Of a DNA stretch of 40,850 bases, positions 1 through 7,546 are shown in pieces (the first letter of the stretch is position 1; the number at the start of each line of letters is the position of its first letter). The stretch covers positions 1-40,850 of the forward strand of contig PMOB01000017.1 in the NCBI GenBank assembly GCA_003161615.1, read 5' to 3'. The position numbers and the translations under genes were made by a program. This stretch comes from Actinomycetota bacterium (GTDB taxonomy: Bacteria; Actinomycetota; Thermoleophilia; Gaiellales; Gaiellaceae). The notes below the pieces were generated by a model. The model worked only from the letters and a program-made list of their open reading frames with translations, had not been told where the DNA came from and searched no databases.

Positions 1-116
1 ACGCCGAGCGCTCCGGCGACGAGGCGCGGGCGCGAGGAGCGCTCGCCGCGGGCGCAAAGGACGAGCCCGATCGCGAGGGCAGGCGCCAGGCCCACGGCCT
101 CGGCCGAGGGGAACAT
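1..116 (-). CDS. Partial hypothetical membrane protein, N-terminal end
   Basis: An open frame on the minus strand starts at ATG 116-114 and runs off the left edge. The 38 visible codons encode a hydrophobic, Ala/Leu/Gly-rich segment followed by Arg-rich residues, as at the start of a membrane protein. It is divergent from tRNA-Gly, 23 bases away. No family can be assigned from so short a stretch, and in GC-rich DNA an open frame of this length can occur by chance. Confidence 0.35.
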   Translation of the reverse strand, partial: MFPSAEAVGLAPALAIGLVLCARGERSSRPRLVAGALG

Positions 117-139
117 CTCGCTACCGTACCGAGCGCCCC

Positions 140-210
140 GCGGGTGTAGCTCAGTGGTAGAGCCCTAGCCTTCCAAGCTAGTTATGCGGGTTCGATTCCC
201 GCCACCCGCT
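140..210 (+). tRNA. tRNA-Gly(TCC)
   Basis: A complete 71-nt cloverleaf is visible. The acceptor GCGGGTG pairs with CACCCGC, the anticodon stem CTAGC/GCTAG encloses loop CTTCCAA with anticodon TCC, and the T arm has GGTTCGATTCC. The discriminator is T and CCA is not encoded. The next gene begins 2 nt after the tRNA. Confidence 0.97.
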
Positions 211-212
211 TC

Positions 213-680
213 ATGGCCGAGCGGCTCGAGGATCAGGAGACTCCGAGGGAGCGGACGAACCGCGAGCTGATCGAGCTCCTCAACGAGCTGCGCGTCGTCC
301 TCCCGGGGGTCACCGTCCTCTTCGCCTTCCTGCTCGCGGTCCCGTTCGCGAAGGGCTGGGCGCGCGTCACAGACTTTCAGCGCGACGTCTTCGTCGTCGC
401 CGTGCTCGCGACCGGCGTCGCCATCGCGTTTCTGACGGCGCCCAGCTCCTACCACCGGCTCCGTTTCCGCCACGGCGACAAGGAGCGCATCGTCGAGGCC
501 GGCAATCGCCTAGCGATAGCCGGGATCGCGGCGTTCGCGGTCGCGCTCGAGGCCGCGATCCTGCTCGTCGTGGACTACGTGCTCTCGCTCGGCGCAGCGA
601 TCGCCGCCGGCGCGGGCGTCGGCGGACTCGTGCTCCTCCTCTGGTACGGGCTGCCGCTCAGAGACCGACGCGCTGAATGA
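213..680 (+). CDS. DUF6328 family four-helix membrane protein
   Basis: A 155-aa protein with a charged N-terminus (RERTNRELIELLNELRV) followed by four hydrophobic helices at about residues 27-46, 65-85, 103-124 and 128-150. The pattern of a short acidic/basic leader, then GVTVLFAFLL, then DFQRDVFVV, then LTAPSSYHR matches the actinobacterial DUF6328 family, which has no established function. The ATG at 213 lies two bases after the tRNA-Gly gene, so there is no room for a separate Shine-Dalgarno site. Translation from a transcript cut at the tRNA 3' end, or from an internal start, is possible. Its 3' end overlaps the convergent cyclophilin gene by 23 bp. Confidence 0.8.
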   Translation: MAERLEDQETPRERTNRELIELLNELRVVLPGVTVLFAFLLAVPFAKGWARVTDFQRDVFVVAVLATGVAIAFLTAPSSYHRLRFRHGDKERIVEAGNRLAIAGIAAFAVALEAAILLVVDYVLSLGAAIAAGAGVGGLVLLLWYGLPLRDRRAE

Positions 681-1110
681 CGACATCGACGCGCGGCCGG
701 TCGCCCGGGCCTATCTCCACCTGCTCGATCGCGTCGACGACGTCCATCCCGGACGTGACCTGGCCGAAGACGGTGTGCTTCCCGTCGAGCCACGGGCACG
801 CGTCCGCGGTGACGATGAAGAACTGACTGCCGTTCGTGTTCGGGCCGGCGTTCGCCATTGCGAGCGCGCCACGCGCGACCGGGTGGTCGTTGAACTCGTC
901 CTCGAACGTGTAGCCCGGACCGCCGGAGCCGGTGCCGGTCGGGTCGCCGCCCTGGATCATGAAATCCGGGATGACGCGGTGGAAGATGACGCCGTCGTAG
1001 AAACCGTCGGCCGCGAGCTTGCGGAAGTTCTCGACGGTCTTCGGGGCGTCGGCGTCGTGGAGTTCGAGCTCGATGGCTCCGTGGTTCGTGTGCAGCGTTG
1101 CGTTGCTCAT
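658..1110 (-). CDS. Cyclophilin-type peptidyl-prolyl cis-trans isomerase
   Basis: A 150-aa protein covering a whole bacterial cyclophilin domain, the usual length for the cytoplasmic single-domain form. Diagnostic stretches are FHRVIPDFMIQGGDPTGTG (catalytic Arg and the Gln/Gly loop), ALAMANAGPNTNGSQFFI and WLDGKHTVFGQV. There is no signal peptide. It catalyses proline isomerisation during protein folding. The gene is convergent with the DUF6328 gene and has its own upstream region (1111-1244). The ATG at 1110 is the natural start because residues 1-10 already form the first beta strand. Confidence 0.96.
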   Translation of the reverse strand: MSNATLHTNHGAIELELHDADAPKTVENFRKLAADGFYDGVIFHRVIPDFMIQGGDPTGTGSGGPGYTFEDEFNDHPVARGALAMANAGPNTNGSQFFIVTADACPWLDGKHTVFGQVTSGMDVVDAIEQVEIGPGDRPRVDVVIQRVGL

Positions 1111-1244
1111 CAGGAGTGGACGCTATCTGCCGGAGGCTCGGGCGTGCGACGGTGTATGCGGGTTGGAACTGTAGGTCCCCCGGCCCCTCAAGTGGGTACT
1201 AATGACCTATAGCGAGTTCGGTCGAATCTGCCGAAGATAACGAT

Positions 1245-1781
1245 GTGCCCGGCTCGAGAGCACTCCGCCTTGCCGCCGTCCTGCTAGCGATCCTCGTCAC
1301 GGGTGGTATGACCACGTCCGCCTTTGCGACGACACGCAGCGAGACACAGCTCGCGACGCTGAACCACCAGGTGCTCGCGGCGATCAACGCCTTCCGCGTC
1401 GAGCACCATCTCGTGCCGCTCGTGGAGTCGCCGCGTCTGGCCCGCTCGGCGCAGCAGCATTCGCTCGAGATGGGATCGGACGGCTACTTCGCCCATCCGT
1501 CGGCCAGCGGCAGCGCCTTCTGGAAGCGGATCCAGCACTACTTCTCGTCGCGCAACTTCTCGTACTGGTCGGTCGGGGAGAATCTGCTCTGGTCGTCGCC
1601 GAACGTGAGCGCCACGACCGCCCTGCAGATGTGGGTCGCGAGCCCCGAGCATCTCCGGAACCTTCTGACACCGGGGTGGCGCCAAATCGGCATCTCCGCC
1701 GTGCACGTCGTGGACGCGCCGGGCGTCTACCACGGGCTCCCGGTCACGATCATCACGACCGACTTCGGCGTTCGCCGCTAA
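1245..1781 (+). CDS. Secreted CAP/SCP-domain protein
   Basis: A 178-aa protein with a signal peptide (residues 1-28: basic start, hydrophobic core, then TTSAFA) and a CAP (SCP/PR-1-like) domain. Family signatures are ALNxFRxxH-type helix 1 (LAAINAFRVEHHLVPL), the HSLEMGSDGYFAHPS stretch with a metal-site His, GENLLW, and SPEHLRNLLTPGWRQIGISAV near the end. Bacterial CAP proteins act outside the cell and their biochemical roles are mostly unproven. The start is a GTG; the ATG two bases upstream is in another frame. The gene end overlaps the convergent membrane-protein gene by 4 nt. Confidence 0.88.
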   Translation: MPGSRALRLAAVLLAILVTGGMTTSAFATTRSETQLATLNHQVLAAINAFRVEHHLVPLVESPRLARSAQQHSLEMGSDGYFAHPSASGSAFWKRIQHYFSSRNFSYWSVGENLLWSSPNVSATTALQMWVASPEHLRNLLTPGWRQIGISAVHVVDAPGVYHGLPVTIITTDFGVRR

Positions 1782-2752
1782 GCGCCGCCGGCCGGGCGAC
1801 GCCGCAGCGCGAAGAGAGCCGCCGCCGCCGGCCCGAGCGGCAGCCAGAGGTTGAAGACGCGGTACGCGAAGACGGCGAGGAGCGCGGCCGGGAGTGGATA
1901 GCCGACCCAGTGCAGCGCGAAGGGGAGAAGTGCTTCGACCGCTCCGGCACCGGCGAGCGGGAGCGTCCGCCGCGTCAGGGCGTAGCCGGTTGCGTAGCCG
2001 ACCACGACCGCGGGCACCGACGGGCTGTGGTGCGTGAAGGCGGCGAGGCAGACCCAGAGGACGAACACCTCGCCCGCCCAGTAGAACGACATGCCGGTGA
2101 ACGCCTTCCCGCCGTGACGGCGCGGCGCGGCGACGATCTGTCCGACGACGTGGATCGCGTCGAGTGCGGGGCGGATGATTTTCCCGAGGCGGCCACGGCA
2201 GAGCCAGTCGCGGTAGGCGACGGCGACCACGGCGAGGAGCGTCCCGACCGGGACGCCGATCACCCACGACAGCACGACCGCGTGCTGCGCCGGGTAATGG
2301 CGGACGAGGAGGATGACCGAGCACGCGCAGGCGCCCGCTGCGAGGACGGCGTACTCGAGCGAACCGAGTCCGAGCACGCGCACGCGGGCCTCCTCCCGCG
2401 GCACGCCGAGGTCTTCGAGCGCCTCGAGGTCGACGGCGAAGCCGCCGCGCGGGATGAACATCCCGAAGCCCGCGGCGACGACCGCGCCGGCACGGAGGGC
2501 GCTGATCCTCGTCCCCCGGTCGACGCGCGCCACCTCGCGGTAGGCGAAGACGTAGCCGATGTGGGCGGCGACGGCGCCGGCCATCGCGAACGGGAACCAG
2601 TAGTAGTTCACGTGGCGAAAGACGTCTGCGACCTGGTGGAGCCCGGCCACCCACGCGACGACGATCGCCGCGATGAGCGACAGCGCGCCGGCCAGCAGCA
2701 TCAGCAGCAGCAGGTCGTGCGGCTCGTGCTCGAGGTGGTGCCTCCGCAGCAC
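1778..2752 (-). CDS. LPG-synthase TM / YbhN-like integral membrane protein
   Basis: An all-helical membrane protein with about seven or eight hydrophobic segments. The stretches AHIGYVFAYREVARVD, GGFAVDLEALEDLGVPREEARVR and SLEYAVLAAGA resemble the lysylphosphatidylglycerol-synthase transmembrane region (UPF0104/YbhN family), whose stand-alone members are thought to move or flip lipids. No soluble aminoacyltransferase domain is present. The frame is open to a GTG at 2788, one base from the tRNA-Arg gene and without a ribosome site. The GTG at 2752 has AGAAGGGG 10 nt upstream and is preferred here (324 aa). Confidence 0.75.
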   Translation of the reverse strand: MLRRHHLEHEPHDLLLLMLLAGALSLIAAIVVAWVAGLHQVADVFRHVNYYWFPFAMAGAVAAHIGYVFAYREVARVDRGTRISALRAGAVVAAGFGMFIPRGGFAVDLEALEDLGVPREEARVRVLGLGSLEYAVLAAGACACSVILLVRHYPAQHAVVLSWVIGVPVGTLLAVVAVAYRDWLCRGRLGKIIRPALDAIHVVGQIVAAPRRHGGKAFTGMSFYWAGEVFVLWVCLAAFTHHSPSVPAVVVGYATGYALTRRTLPLAGAGAVEALLPFALHWVGYPLPAALLAVFAYRVFNLWLPLGPAAAALFALRRRPAGGA

Positions 2753-2789
2753 TGCGAGTAGGCCCCTTCTCTCGGGCGAGCCAGCCACA

Positions 2790-2862
2790 TGCGCCCGGGA
2801 GGATTCGAACCTCCGGCCCGCGGATTAGAAGTCCGCCGCTCTGTCCACTGAGCTACGGGCGC
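2790..2862 (-). tRNA. tRNA-Arg(TCT)
   Basis: A 73-nt cloverleaf on the minus strand: acceptor GCGCCCG/CGGGCGC, D arm GCTCAGTGGACAGAGC, anticodon loop with TCT, T arm GGTTCGAATCC, discriminator A. CCA is not encoded. It lies between the divergent membrane-protein and carboxypeptidase genes. Confidence 0.97.
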
Positions 2863-2895
2863 GCGCAGGAAGAGTAGATCGCTAGCCTGCCCCCG

Positions 2896-4380
2896 ATGGC
2901 AGACGCGCTCGAGCGGCTGAAGGAACGTCTCGTCGAGGTCGTCGACCTCGGGAAGATCGCGCGGATCCTCTCCTGGGATCAGCAGACGAAGATGCCTCCC
3001 GCCGGCACGCGGCATCGCGCCGAGCAGATGGCGACGCTGCAGCGGCTCGCGCACGAGAAGTTCACCGACCCCGAGGTCGGCAAGCTGCTCGACGAGCTGC
3101 GTTCGGTCGAGGAGTCGCTCGATCCGGACTCCGACGACGCCACGACGATTCGCCTCGCGCGCCGCGACTACGAGAAGGCCGTGCGGGTTCCGTCGTCGCT
3201 GCGCGCGGAGATCGCGCATGCCGCCTCTGCCGCGAATCCGGTGTGGAGAAAGGCGAAGGCGGAGTCGGACTTTGCCTCGTTCCTCCCATACCTCGAGCGC
3301 AACGTCGAGCTGAAGCTCCGGTACGTCGAGTGCGTCGCCGAGGGAGCGGACGAGCGCTACGACGTGCTGCTCGACGACTACGAGCCGCAGACCAAGACCG
3401 CCGAGGTGCGCGAGGTCTTCGCCGAGCTCAAGCCGCCGATCGTCGAGCTCATCGCGGAGCTGCGAGACCGCGAGATCGACGACTCCTTCATCCACGGTGA
3501 CTTTCCGCCCGACCGCCAGCGCGCGCTCTCGCACGAGGTCGTCGACCTCTTCGGCCACCGGCCCGACACCTGGCGGATCGATCCGACCGAACATCCCTTC
3601 GCCTCCGGTCCGGGCCGCGACGACGTCCGGATCACGACGAACTACCACCCCGACCGGCTCGAATCGCTGTTCTCGACGATGCACGAGTACGGCCATGGGC
3701 TCTACACCCACCAGCAGCCGCAGCATCTCGAGCGGCTGCCGATCGGGCAGGCGTGCTCCCTCGGGATCCACGAGTCGCAGAGCCGGCTCTGGGAGAACCT
3801 CGTCGGCCGCAGCCTCCCGTTCTGGCGGTTCTTCTATCCGCGGCTGCAGGAGACGTATCCCGAGCAGCTCGGCGGCATCGAGCTGGGCGTTTTCCACCGC
3901 GCGGTCAACCGCGTCAAGCCGGGGCTGATCCGGATTCAGGCGGACGAGGTGACGTACGGGATGCACGTGATGCTCCGCTTCGAGCTCGAGCAGGACATCG
4001 TCGAGGGCCGCGTCGAGCTGCGGGACCTGCCGCAGCGGTGGAACGAGAAGATGTGGGACTACCTCGGCGTCGAGGTTCCCGACGACGCGCACGGCGTCCT
4101 CCAGGACGTCCACTGGTCTGGCGGCTCGATCGGCTACTTCTCGACGTACCTGCTCGGGACGGTCGCGTCCGTGCAGATCTGGGAGGCGGCCGTTCGCGAC
4201 ATCCCGGACCTCTCCGAGCACGTCGGCCGCGGCGAGTTCGCGGCGCTCCGCGAGTGGCTCGGCGAGCACGTCCACTCCCTCGGCCGCAAGTTCTCGCCAC
4301 AGGAGACGCTGAGCCGCGCCACCGGTTCCACTCTGCAGGCGCAGCCGTATCTCGACCACCTTCGGCGTACATACGGCTAG
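2896..4380 (+). CDS. M32 family metallocarboxypeptidase (thermostable carboxypeptidase 1 type)
   Basis: A 494-aa protein, the normal length for peptidase family M32. The zinc-binding HExxH motif is in STMHEYGHGLYTHQ (about residues 256-270). The family signatures GIHESQSRLWEN and DEVTYGMHVMLRFELE supply the third ligand and substrate contacts. The N-terminus (LGKIARILSWDQQTKMPPAG) is also typical. These cytoplasmic enzymes remove C-terminal residues with broad specificity. The ATG at 2896 follows the divergent tRNA-Arg by 33 bp. No operon partner is evident, since tRNA-His follows on the other strand. Confidence 0.96.
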   Translation: MADALERLKERLVEVVDLGKIARILSWDQQTKMPPAGTRHRAEQMATLQRLAHEKFTDPEVGKLLDELRSVEESLDPDSDDATTIRLARRDYEKAVRVPSSLRAEIAHAASAANPVWRKAKAESDFASFLPYLERNVELKLRYVECVAEGADERYDVLLDDYEPQTKTAEVREVFAELKPPIVELIAELRDREIDDSFIHGDFPPDRQRALSHEVVDLFGHRPDTWRIDPTEHPFASGPGRDDVRITTNYHPDRLESLFSTMHEYGHGLYTHQQPQHLERLPIGQACSLGIHESQSRLWENLVGRSLPFWRFFYPRLQETYPEQLGGIELGVFHRAVNRVKPGLIRIQADEVTYGMHVMLRFELEQDIVEGRVELRDLPQRWNEKMWDYLGVEVPDDAHGVLQDVHWSGGSIGYFSTYLLGTVASVQIWEAAVRDIPDLSEHVGRGEFAALREWLGEHVHSLGRKFSPQETLSRATGSTLQAQPYLDHLRRTYG

Positions 4381-4389
4381 AAGCGCGAG

Positions 4390-4463
4390 GGTGGCGGACG
4401 GGACTCGAACCCGCGGCCACCGGGACCACAACCCGGAGCTCTACCAACTGAGCTACCGCCACC
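4390..4463 (-). tRNA. tRNA-His(GTG)
   Basis: A minus-strand cloverleaf with acceptor GTGGCGG/CCGCCAC plus an encoded G-1 (complement of c4463) facing C73 (complement of g4390), the identity pair of bacterial tRNA-His. The anticodon loop is TTGTGGT with anticodon GTG and the T arm is GGTTCGAGTCC. CCA is not encoded. Confidence 0.96.
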
Positions 4464-4666
4464 GCGCTCGGACAAGCGTAGCGCCGGAGAAACGAGGGCT
4501 ACGCTCTGTTGTCCCGCTCGCCCGCTTCGCTGGCGCAGGCGCGCTGCGCGCGCTTTCCCTGCGCTGTGCTTTCCGCTCGCTCAGCAGCGACCGGCTTGGC
4601 CGGTCGCGCTCGCCGCGCCCGCGCGGGTGGGTCGCGGCGATTCCAGAGGGCTACGCTTTACTGCTC
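4464..4666. other. Intergenic region between divergent tRNA genes, with a palindrome
   Basis: About 200 bp without a convincing gene. It holds a 9-bp perfect hairpin, GCGACCGGC/GCCGGTCGC with a 3-nt loop (4587-4607), and the string AGGGCTACGCT twice, once near each tRNA. It presumably contains the divergent promoters of tRNA-His and tRNA-Arg(TCG). No clear -35/-10 pair could be chosen. Confidence 0.4.
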
Positions 4667-6488
4667 GGCCCCGTAGCTCAGTGGACAGAGCGGCAGCCTT
4701 CGAAGCTGCGTGCGGAGGTTCAACTCCTCCCGGGGCCACCATAGTTTCCTTATTCAAACCAACGCGACTTGGACGAAGTCGCGTAGGCCGGGAGGCGCCC
4801 ACCAGCCGGTGGGCGCCTTTCTCGTTGAAGGAGGCCTCCAATGTCGCCCAGTCCGGCTCTGGCGCGACAGGGGCCGGTTGAGAAGCCCTGGAAGCCGCGA
4901 GTCGGCGGATTTGCGGGCTCAGCAGGACGTTGAATGGCTCGGCGAGGGTGCTTGAGAGCTCTCCGTCTTCCTCTACGACAATCTCGGCAAAGATCCAGCG
5001 GTTGAGCCTCCGTCGAATGGCGTCGGAGGCCGTCCGGTACGAGTCTTGGATATCTGTTGCGAGGGCGAGTGCGGCTTTGAGCTGGGTGCCGACGAGTTCG
5101 TCCTGTGTGGCGGTTGCGGCCAGTCGATCCTCGATGTGGGAGAGCGCGTCGCCGATGCGACTTTGTTCACTCTTGAGGAGGTCGAGCGGCACGGCCTCGG
5201 CGTAGTGGGCTTGAAGGAGTTTCTCGCGCTCGTCGAGGAACCGGCGTTGCCGCTTGTGAAGCTTCGCGCGCTCCCCCGCAGTTTCATCGCGAAGGGCGAT
5301 CAGTTCTTCTCCGAGAACCTCTTCGAGGTTGTCCCGCTCGTCAGGGGTGAGCTGGTAGGCGGCGTAGTGATCGATGATCTTGTCTTCGATCGTGTCGATC
5401 ATGACCGCCTTGAAAGTGCAGCCGTTGCGCTTGTTGTGACGACTGGAGCAGACGAAGTACGGATAGATCCGACCTGATCGACTCCGCGCGTGGGTGACGA
5501 TCAGGCGGCTACCGCATTCGACGCCGTTCTCGTCCTTCCAGCCGCAAAAAACGGTGCCCTTGAGGTAGTGGTTGTGGACTTGCGGTCGGTCGCCCGCCAG
5601 GCTGTGAGCGGCGAGGATTTCCTGGACGCGCTGCCAGGTTTGGGCACTGACGAGCGGCTCGTGACGTCCCTCGTACTCGACGCCTTTGTAACGGACGAGC
5701 CCTTTGTAATAGGGGTGCTTGAGCAGCTTGTGCAGGTGTGAGAGGTAGAGCGCCCGTGACGGCCTGGCTGCGGTCGGTGTGGTCTCGAGGCCTTGCTTTG
5801 TCAGCTCGTCGAGGAGTCGTTGGACTGACCATTCCCCGGTTGCGTAGGCCTCGAAGGCCCACTTCATGAGCGGGCCGCGTTCCGGGTCGATGTCGACGGT
5901 CCGGACTTCACGACCGTTGTCGATCCGCCGGACGTTGAGATAGCCGAGCGGCGCTTTGCCGATCGTGCCGCCGACTTTGGCCTTTTGCGTGGAGCCCTTG
6001 ACGACTTCGAGGGCCAGGTTGCTGGAATAAAACGCTGCCATCCCGCTGAGGATGGTGCGCATTAGCTCACCGGTCGGAGTGTCTTCGATGTTCTCGGTGG
6101 AAGAGATCACCCGTGCTCCTGCGGTCTTCAGTGCAAGAGTGATGTTGACGTCGTCGGCGAGGTTACGGGCAAGCCTGTCGAACTTGTGCACGATCACGTA
6201 TTCGACTTTGTTCTCCTTGACGTAGGCGAGCATCCGCTGAAGCTCCGGCCGGCGCATGCTCGTGCCGCTTTCACCCCTATCGGCGAACTCCTCGACGACA
6301 ATCGCGTCCAAACTCGCGGCCTGTCGCTTGCCCGCGTCGCGTTGCGCTGGGATCGAGTAACCCTCAGTCTCGCCCCCTCTTTCAGCCTGTTCCTTAGTCG
6401 AGACTCGTAAATAGAGAACGGCTCGCTTGGAGCCGTTCTGACCGTCTTCGGACCATGATGCGTCGCCATGAGCGACGCGGGAGGTCAC
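4581..6488 (-). CDS. Large serine recombinase (site-specific integrase)
   Basis: 635 aa in the integrated state. The resolvase domain begins at residue 23 with VLYLRVSTKEQ, catalytic Ser30. The recombinase domain follows (GKAPLGYLNV at about 178), then a zinc ribbon with Cys 315, 325, 347 and 357, then a charged coiled coil (about 380-470). It should cut and rejoin att sites for integration and excision. The GTG at 6488 is chosen because AGGAGG lies 6 nt upstream and the leader ORF's TGA overlaps it (GTGA). Residues 1-575 are element-encoded, about 576-584 come from the att core, and the last 51 are read antisense through tRNA-Arg and the flanking chromosome. In the excised circle the frame would continue into 35403-35063. 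Confidence 0.95.
   Translation of the reverse strand: MTSRVAHGDASWSEDGQNGSKRAVLYLRVSTKEQAERGGETEGYSIPAQRDAGKRQAASLDAIVVEEFADRGESGTSMRRPELQRMLAYVKENKVEYVIVHKFDRLARNLADDVNITLALKTAGARVISSTENIEDTPTGELMRTILSGMAAFYSSNLALEVVKGSTQKAKVGGTIGKAPLGYLNVRRIDNGREVRTVDIDPERGPLMKWAFEAYATGEWSVQRLLDELTKQGLETTPTAARPSRALYLSHLHKLLKHPYYKGLVRYKGVEYEGRHEPLVSAQTWQRVQEILAAHSLAGDRPQVHNHYLKGTVFCGWKDENGVECGSRLIVTHARSRSGRIYPYFVCSSRHNKRNGCTFKAVMIDTIEDKIIDHYAAYQLTPDERDNLEEVLGEELIALRDETAGERAKLHKRQRRFLDEREKLLQAHYAEAVPLDLLKSEQSRIGDALSHIEDRLAATATQDELVGTQLKAALALATDIQDSYRTASDAIRRRLNRWIFAEIVVEEDGELSSTLAEPFNVLLSPQIRRLAASRASQPAPVAPEPDWATLEASFNEKGAHRLVGASRPTRLRPSRVGLNKETMVAPGGVEPPHAASKAAALSTELRGRAVKRSPLESPRPTRAGAASATGQAGRC
4667..4741 (+). 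tRNA. tRNA-Arg(TCG), integration target, CCA encoded
   Basis: A cloverleaf with acceptor GGCCCCG/CGGGGCC, anticodon loop CTTCGAA (anticodon TCG), T arm GGTTCAACTCC, discriminator A4738 and encoded CCA at 4739-4741. It is the only one of the five tRNA genes in the window with an encoded CCA. The last six bases, CCACCA, are shared with the att repeat at 35404, so the mobile element sits at its 3' end and the gene stays whole. Confidence 0.96.
4736..4762. repeat. attL: left copy of the 27-bp att repeat
   Basis: CCACCA, one variable base (T here, A in the other copy), then AGTTTCCTTATTCAAACCAA. The same 27-bp string, with that single mismatch, is at 35404-35430 in the same orientation. It begins in the 3' end of tRNA-Arg(TCG) and runs into the recombinase reading frame, where it encodes GLNKET on the minus strand. 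This is the expected geometry for an integrated element. Confidence 0.9.
4763..4818. repeat. Two perfect hairpins in the left att arm
   Basis: Directly inside the att core are CGCGACTT/AAGTCGCG with a 5-nt loop (4763-4783) and an 11-bp perfect stem AGGCGCCCACC/GGTGGGCGCCT with loop AGCC (4793-4818), followed on the plus strand by TTTCTCGTT. The second could terminate the tRNA-Arg transcript. Both lie inside the recombinase coding region near its 3' end, so they may instead be recombination-arm elements. Confidence 0.6.
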
Positions 6489-6565
6489 GCTGGCCCTCCT
6501 GCTCCAAGAGCGCGAAGGAAGGCGAGGACACTCGGGCTGTTCGTGCTGGTGATTGTCGGGTGCAT
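6485..6565 (-). CDS. 26-aa leader ORF, translationally coupled to the recombinase
   Basis: A short frame starting at ATG 6565 with AGGAGG five bases upstream, the strongest ribosome site in the operon. It encodes 26 residues beginning MHPTITSTN and ending GAGGPA. Its TGA overlaps the recombinase GTG (GTGA), and the recombinase's own AGGAGG lies inside this ORF. The arrangement suggests that ribosomes finishing the leader restart on the recombinase. It has no recognisable domain, and its role is more likely coupling than protein function. Confidence 0.6.
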   Translation of the reverse strand: MHPTITSTNSPSVLAFLRALGAGGPA

Positions 6566-6585
6566 GTCTTCCTCCTTTCCTTTGG

Positions 6586-6951
6586 TTAGTTGATTGCGTC
6601 GGGGTCGTAGTCGTGTTTGCGGCTGATCCGCTCGAAGGCCTTGTTGAGTTCGTCGACCGCAGCGGCTGGCATGTCGCGGTACTTGCCACGCAGGTACGGC
6701 TGGAAGCTCGGTAGGTCGCCGGGGCCGGTGTAGTCGGCAAGGGCAAAGAGGTCGGCGGTGCTGATTCCCAGGGCTTCGGCGATTCGAGCGAGCTTGTCTG
6801 GCCCTGGGGCCGCGAACTGGCCTTGCTCGATCCGTGAAAGCGTCGCGAAGTTCATGCCAGCCTTCTCGGCGAGCTGTCGGACGCTGAGTCCGAGGTCGTT
6901 GCGGCGATCTCGGATGAGACGTCCCAGCTCGGCTGCTTGTTTTGGTTCCAC
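6586..6951 (-). CDS. XRE/Cro-cI family regulator, probable repressor of the element
   Basis: A 121-aa protein with an N-terminal helix-turn-helix (residues 7-60). LGLSVRQLAEKAGMNFATLSRIEQG is the classical XRE helix 2-3 region, followed by PDKLARIAEALGISTADLF. The C-terminal half is short and charged, too small for a protease or sensor domain. The GTG start at 6951 has GGAG upstream. It is the first gene of an operon with the 26-aa leader and the recombinase. A perfect dyad, GTTGCG-N4-CGCAAC, covers the -35 box of its own promoter and recurs at the transfer-operon promoter, so autorepression and control of transfer are inferred. Confidence 0.9.
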   Translation of the reverse strand: MEPKQAAELGRLIRDRRNDLGLSVRQLAEKAGMNFATLSRIEQGQFAAPGPDKLARIAEALGISTADLFALADYTGPGDLPSFQPYLRGKYRDMPAAAVDELNKAFERISRKHDYDPDAIN

Positions 6952-6977
6952 GACGAAATGCTCCGTTTACGGGGACC

Positions 6978-7006
6978 ATTATCGCTCACTTGTTGCGCGG
7001 ACGCAA
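6978..7006 (-). promoter_or_regulatory. Promoter of the XRE-leader-recombinase operon
   Basis: Read on the minus strand: -35 TTGCGT (7006-7001), a 17-nt spacer and -10 GATAAT (6983-6978), 26 bp before the XRE start codon. The -35 hexamer is inside the GTTGCG-N4-CGCAAC dyad, so a protein bound there would block RNA polymerase. Confidence 0.65.
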
Positions 7007-7007
7007 C
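6992..7007. promoter_or_regulatory. Operator dyad O1, GTTGCG-CGGA-CGCAAC
   Basis: A perfect 6+4+6 palindrome over the -35 region of the repressor/recombinase promoter. The same half-sites recur at 12035-12050 and 12071-12086. Binding by the adjacent XRE protein is inferred from position and from reuse of the site. Confidence 0.7.
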
Positions 7008-7126
7008 AGGAGTAGACGATTCCACAACAACATCTCCGATTTGTTTTCCGTATTTCTTTTGGCTGTATTCGCTTGGCATATTTTAGCGGTTTTCCGTTTG
7101 GTTCGCAAAACTGATCCAAGGTTTAT

Positions 7127-7158
7127 GGTGGCCCGGATTGTTTCCAATCCGGGCCACC
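7127..7158 (-). terminator. Strong hairpin terminator after the minus-strand operon 9491-7175
   Basis: A perfect 14-bp stem GGTGGCCCGGATTG/CAATCCGGGCCACC with loop TTTC, 17 nt beyond the stop of the 7175-7546 gene. There is no clean T-run after it, so it may be a weak intrinsic terminator or a transcript-end stabiliser. Confidence 0.65.
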
Positions 7159-7174
7159 GACCATCCGCCCGCGA

Positions 7175-7546
7175 CTAGGCCTTGAGCACGTCGATCTTGG
7201 CCTGGATAGCGGCCTTGCGCTCGGCGGCTGTGTCGCGGAGGTGCTCGTACTCGGTCTTCGCCTCGTCGACGCGCGTCTTGGCGTCAGCGACTTCGGCGTC
7301 GATCGACTCGACCGCCCTGGTCAGGACAGTCGTGGCTTGCTCGATCGGGTCACCGTTGCTCGCCGCTTGCTTGCGCGGCCGAGAGGGCGCTCCTCCGAGC
7401 GTCCGAGTGTGGGCGTAGTAGGCGCCGCGCATTGAGTTGAACGGCTGTTCGAACTCGTCGGCGACCTGTCGGAAGGCGTCAGCCTTCTTTACGCCCGAGG
7501 CAACTAGTGCCTCGACTCGGTCGTAGACCTCTTGAGCCTTTGTCAT
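7175..7546 (-). CDS. Hypothetical protein, HTH-like N-terminus plus coiled coil
   Basis: 123 aa. Residues 1-47 (TKAQEVYDRVEALVASGVKK, then DAFRQVADEFEQPFNSMRGAYYAH) look like a helix-turn-helix for DNA binding. Residues 70-123 form a long heptad-rich helix (VESIDAEVADAKTRVDEA), probably for oligomerisation. The start overlaps the methyltransferase stop by 4 nt, so the two are translationally coupled. It may be an accessory DNA-binding protein of transfer or of the methyltransferase. I do not recognise a named family. Confidence 0.7.
   Translation of the reverse strand: MTKAQEVYDRVEALVASGVKKADAFRQVADEFEQPFNSMRGAYYAHTRTLGGAPSRPRKQAASNGDPIEQATTVLTRAVESIDAEVADAKTRVDEAKTEYEHLRDTAAERKAAIQAKIDVLKA

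Noticed and set aside
1284-2654. 456-codon and 376-codon frames around the membrane-protein gene
   Set aside because: Arg/Pro-rich shadow frames of high-GC coding DNA without domain character.
2701-4431. 576-codon open frame on the minus strand
   Set aside because: It is antisense to the M32 carboxypeptidase and crosses two tRNA genes; the plus-strand protein is clearly the real product.
6489-6746. N-terminal extension of the recombinase frame
   Set aside because: It runs into the XRE gene, and the GTG at 6488 has AGGAGG at proper spacing and lies just before the resolvase domain.
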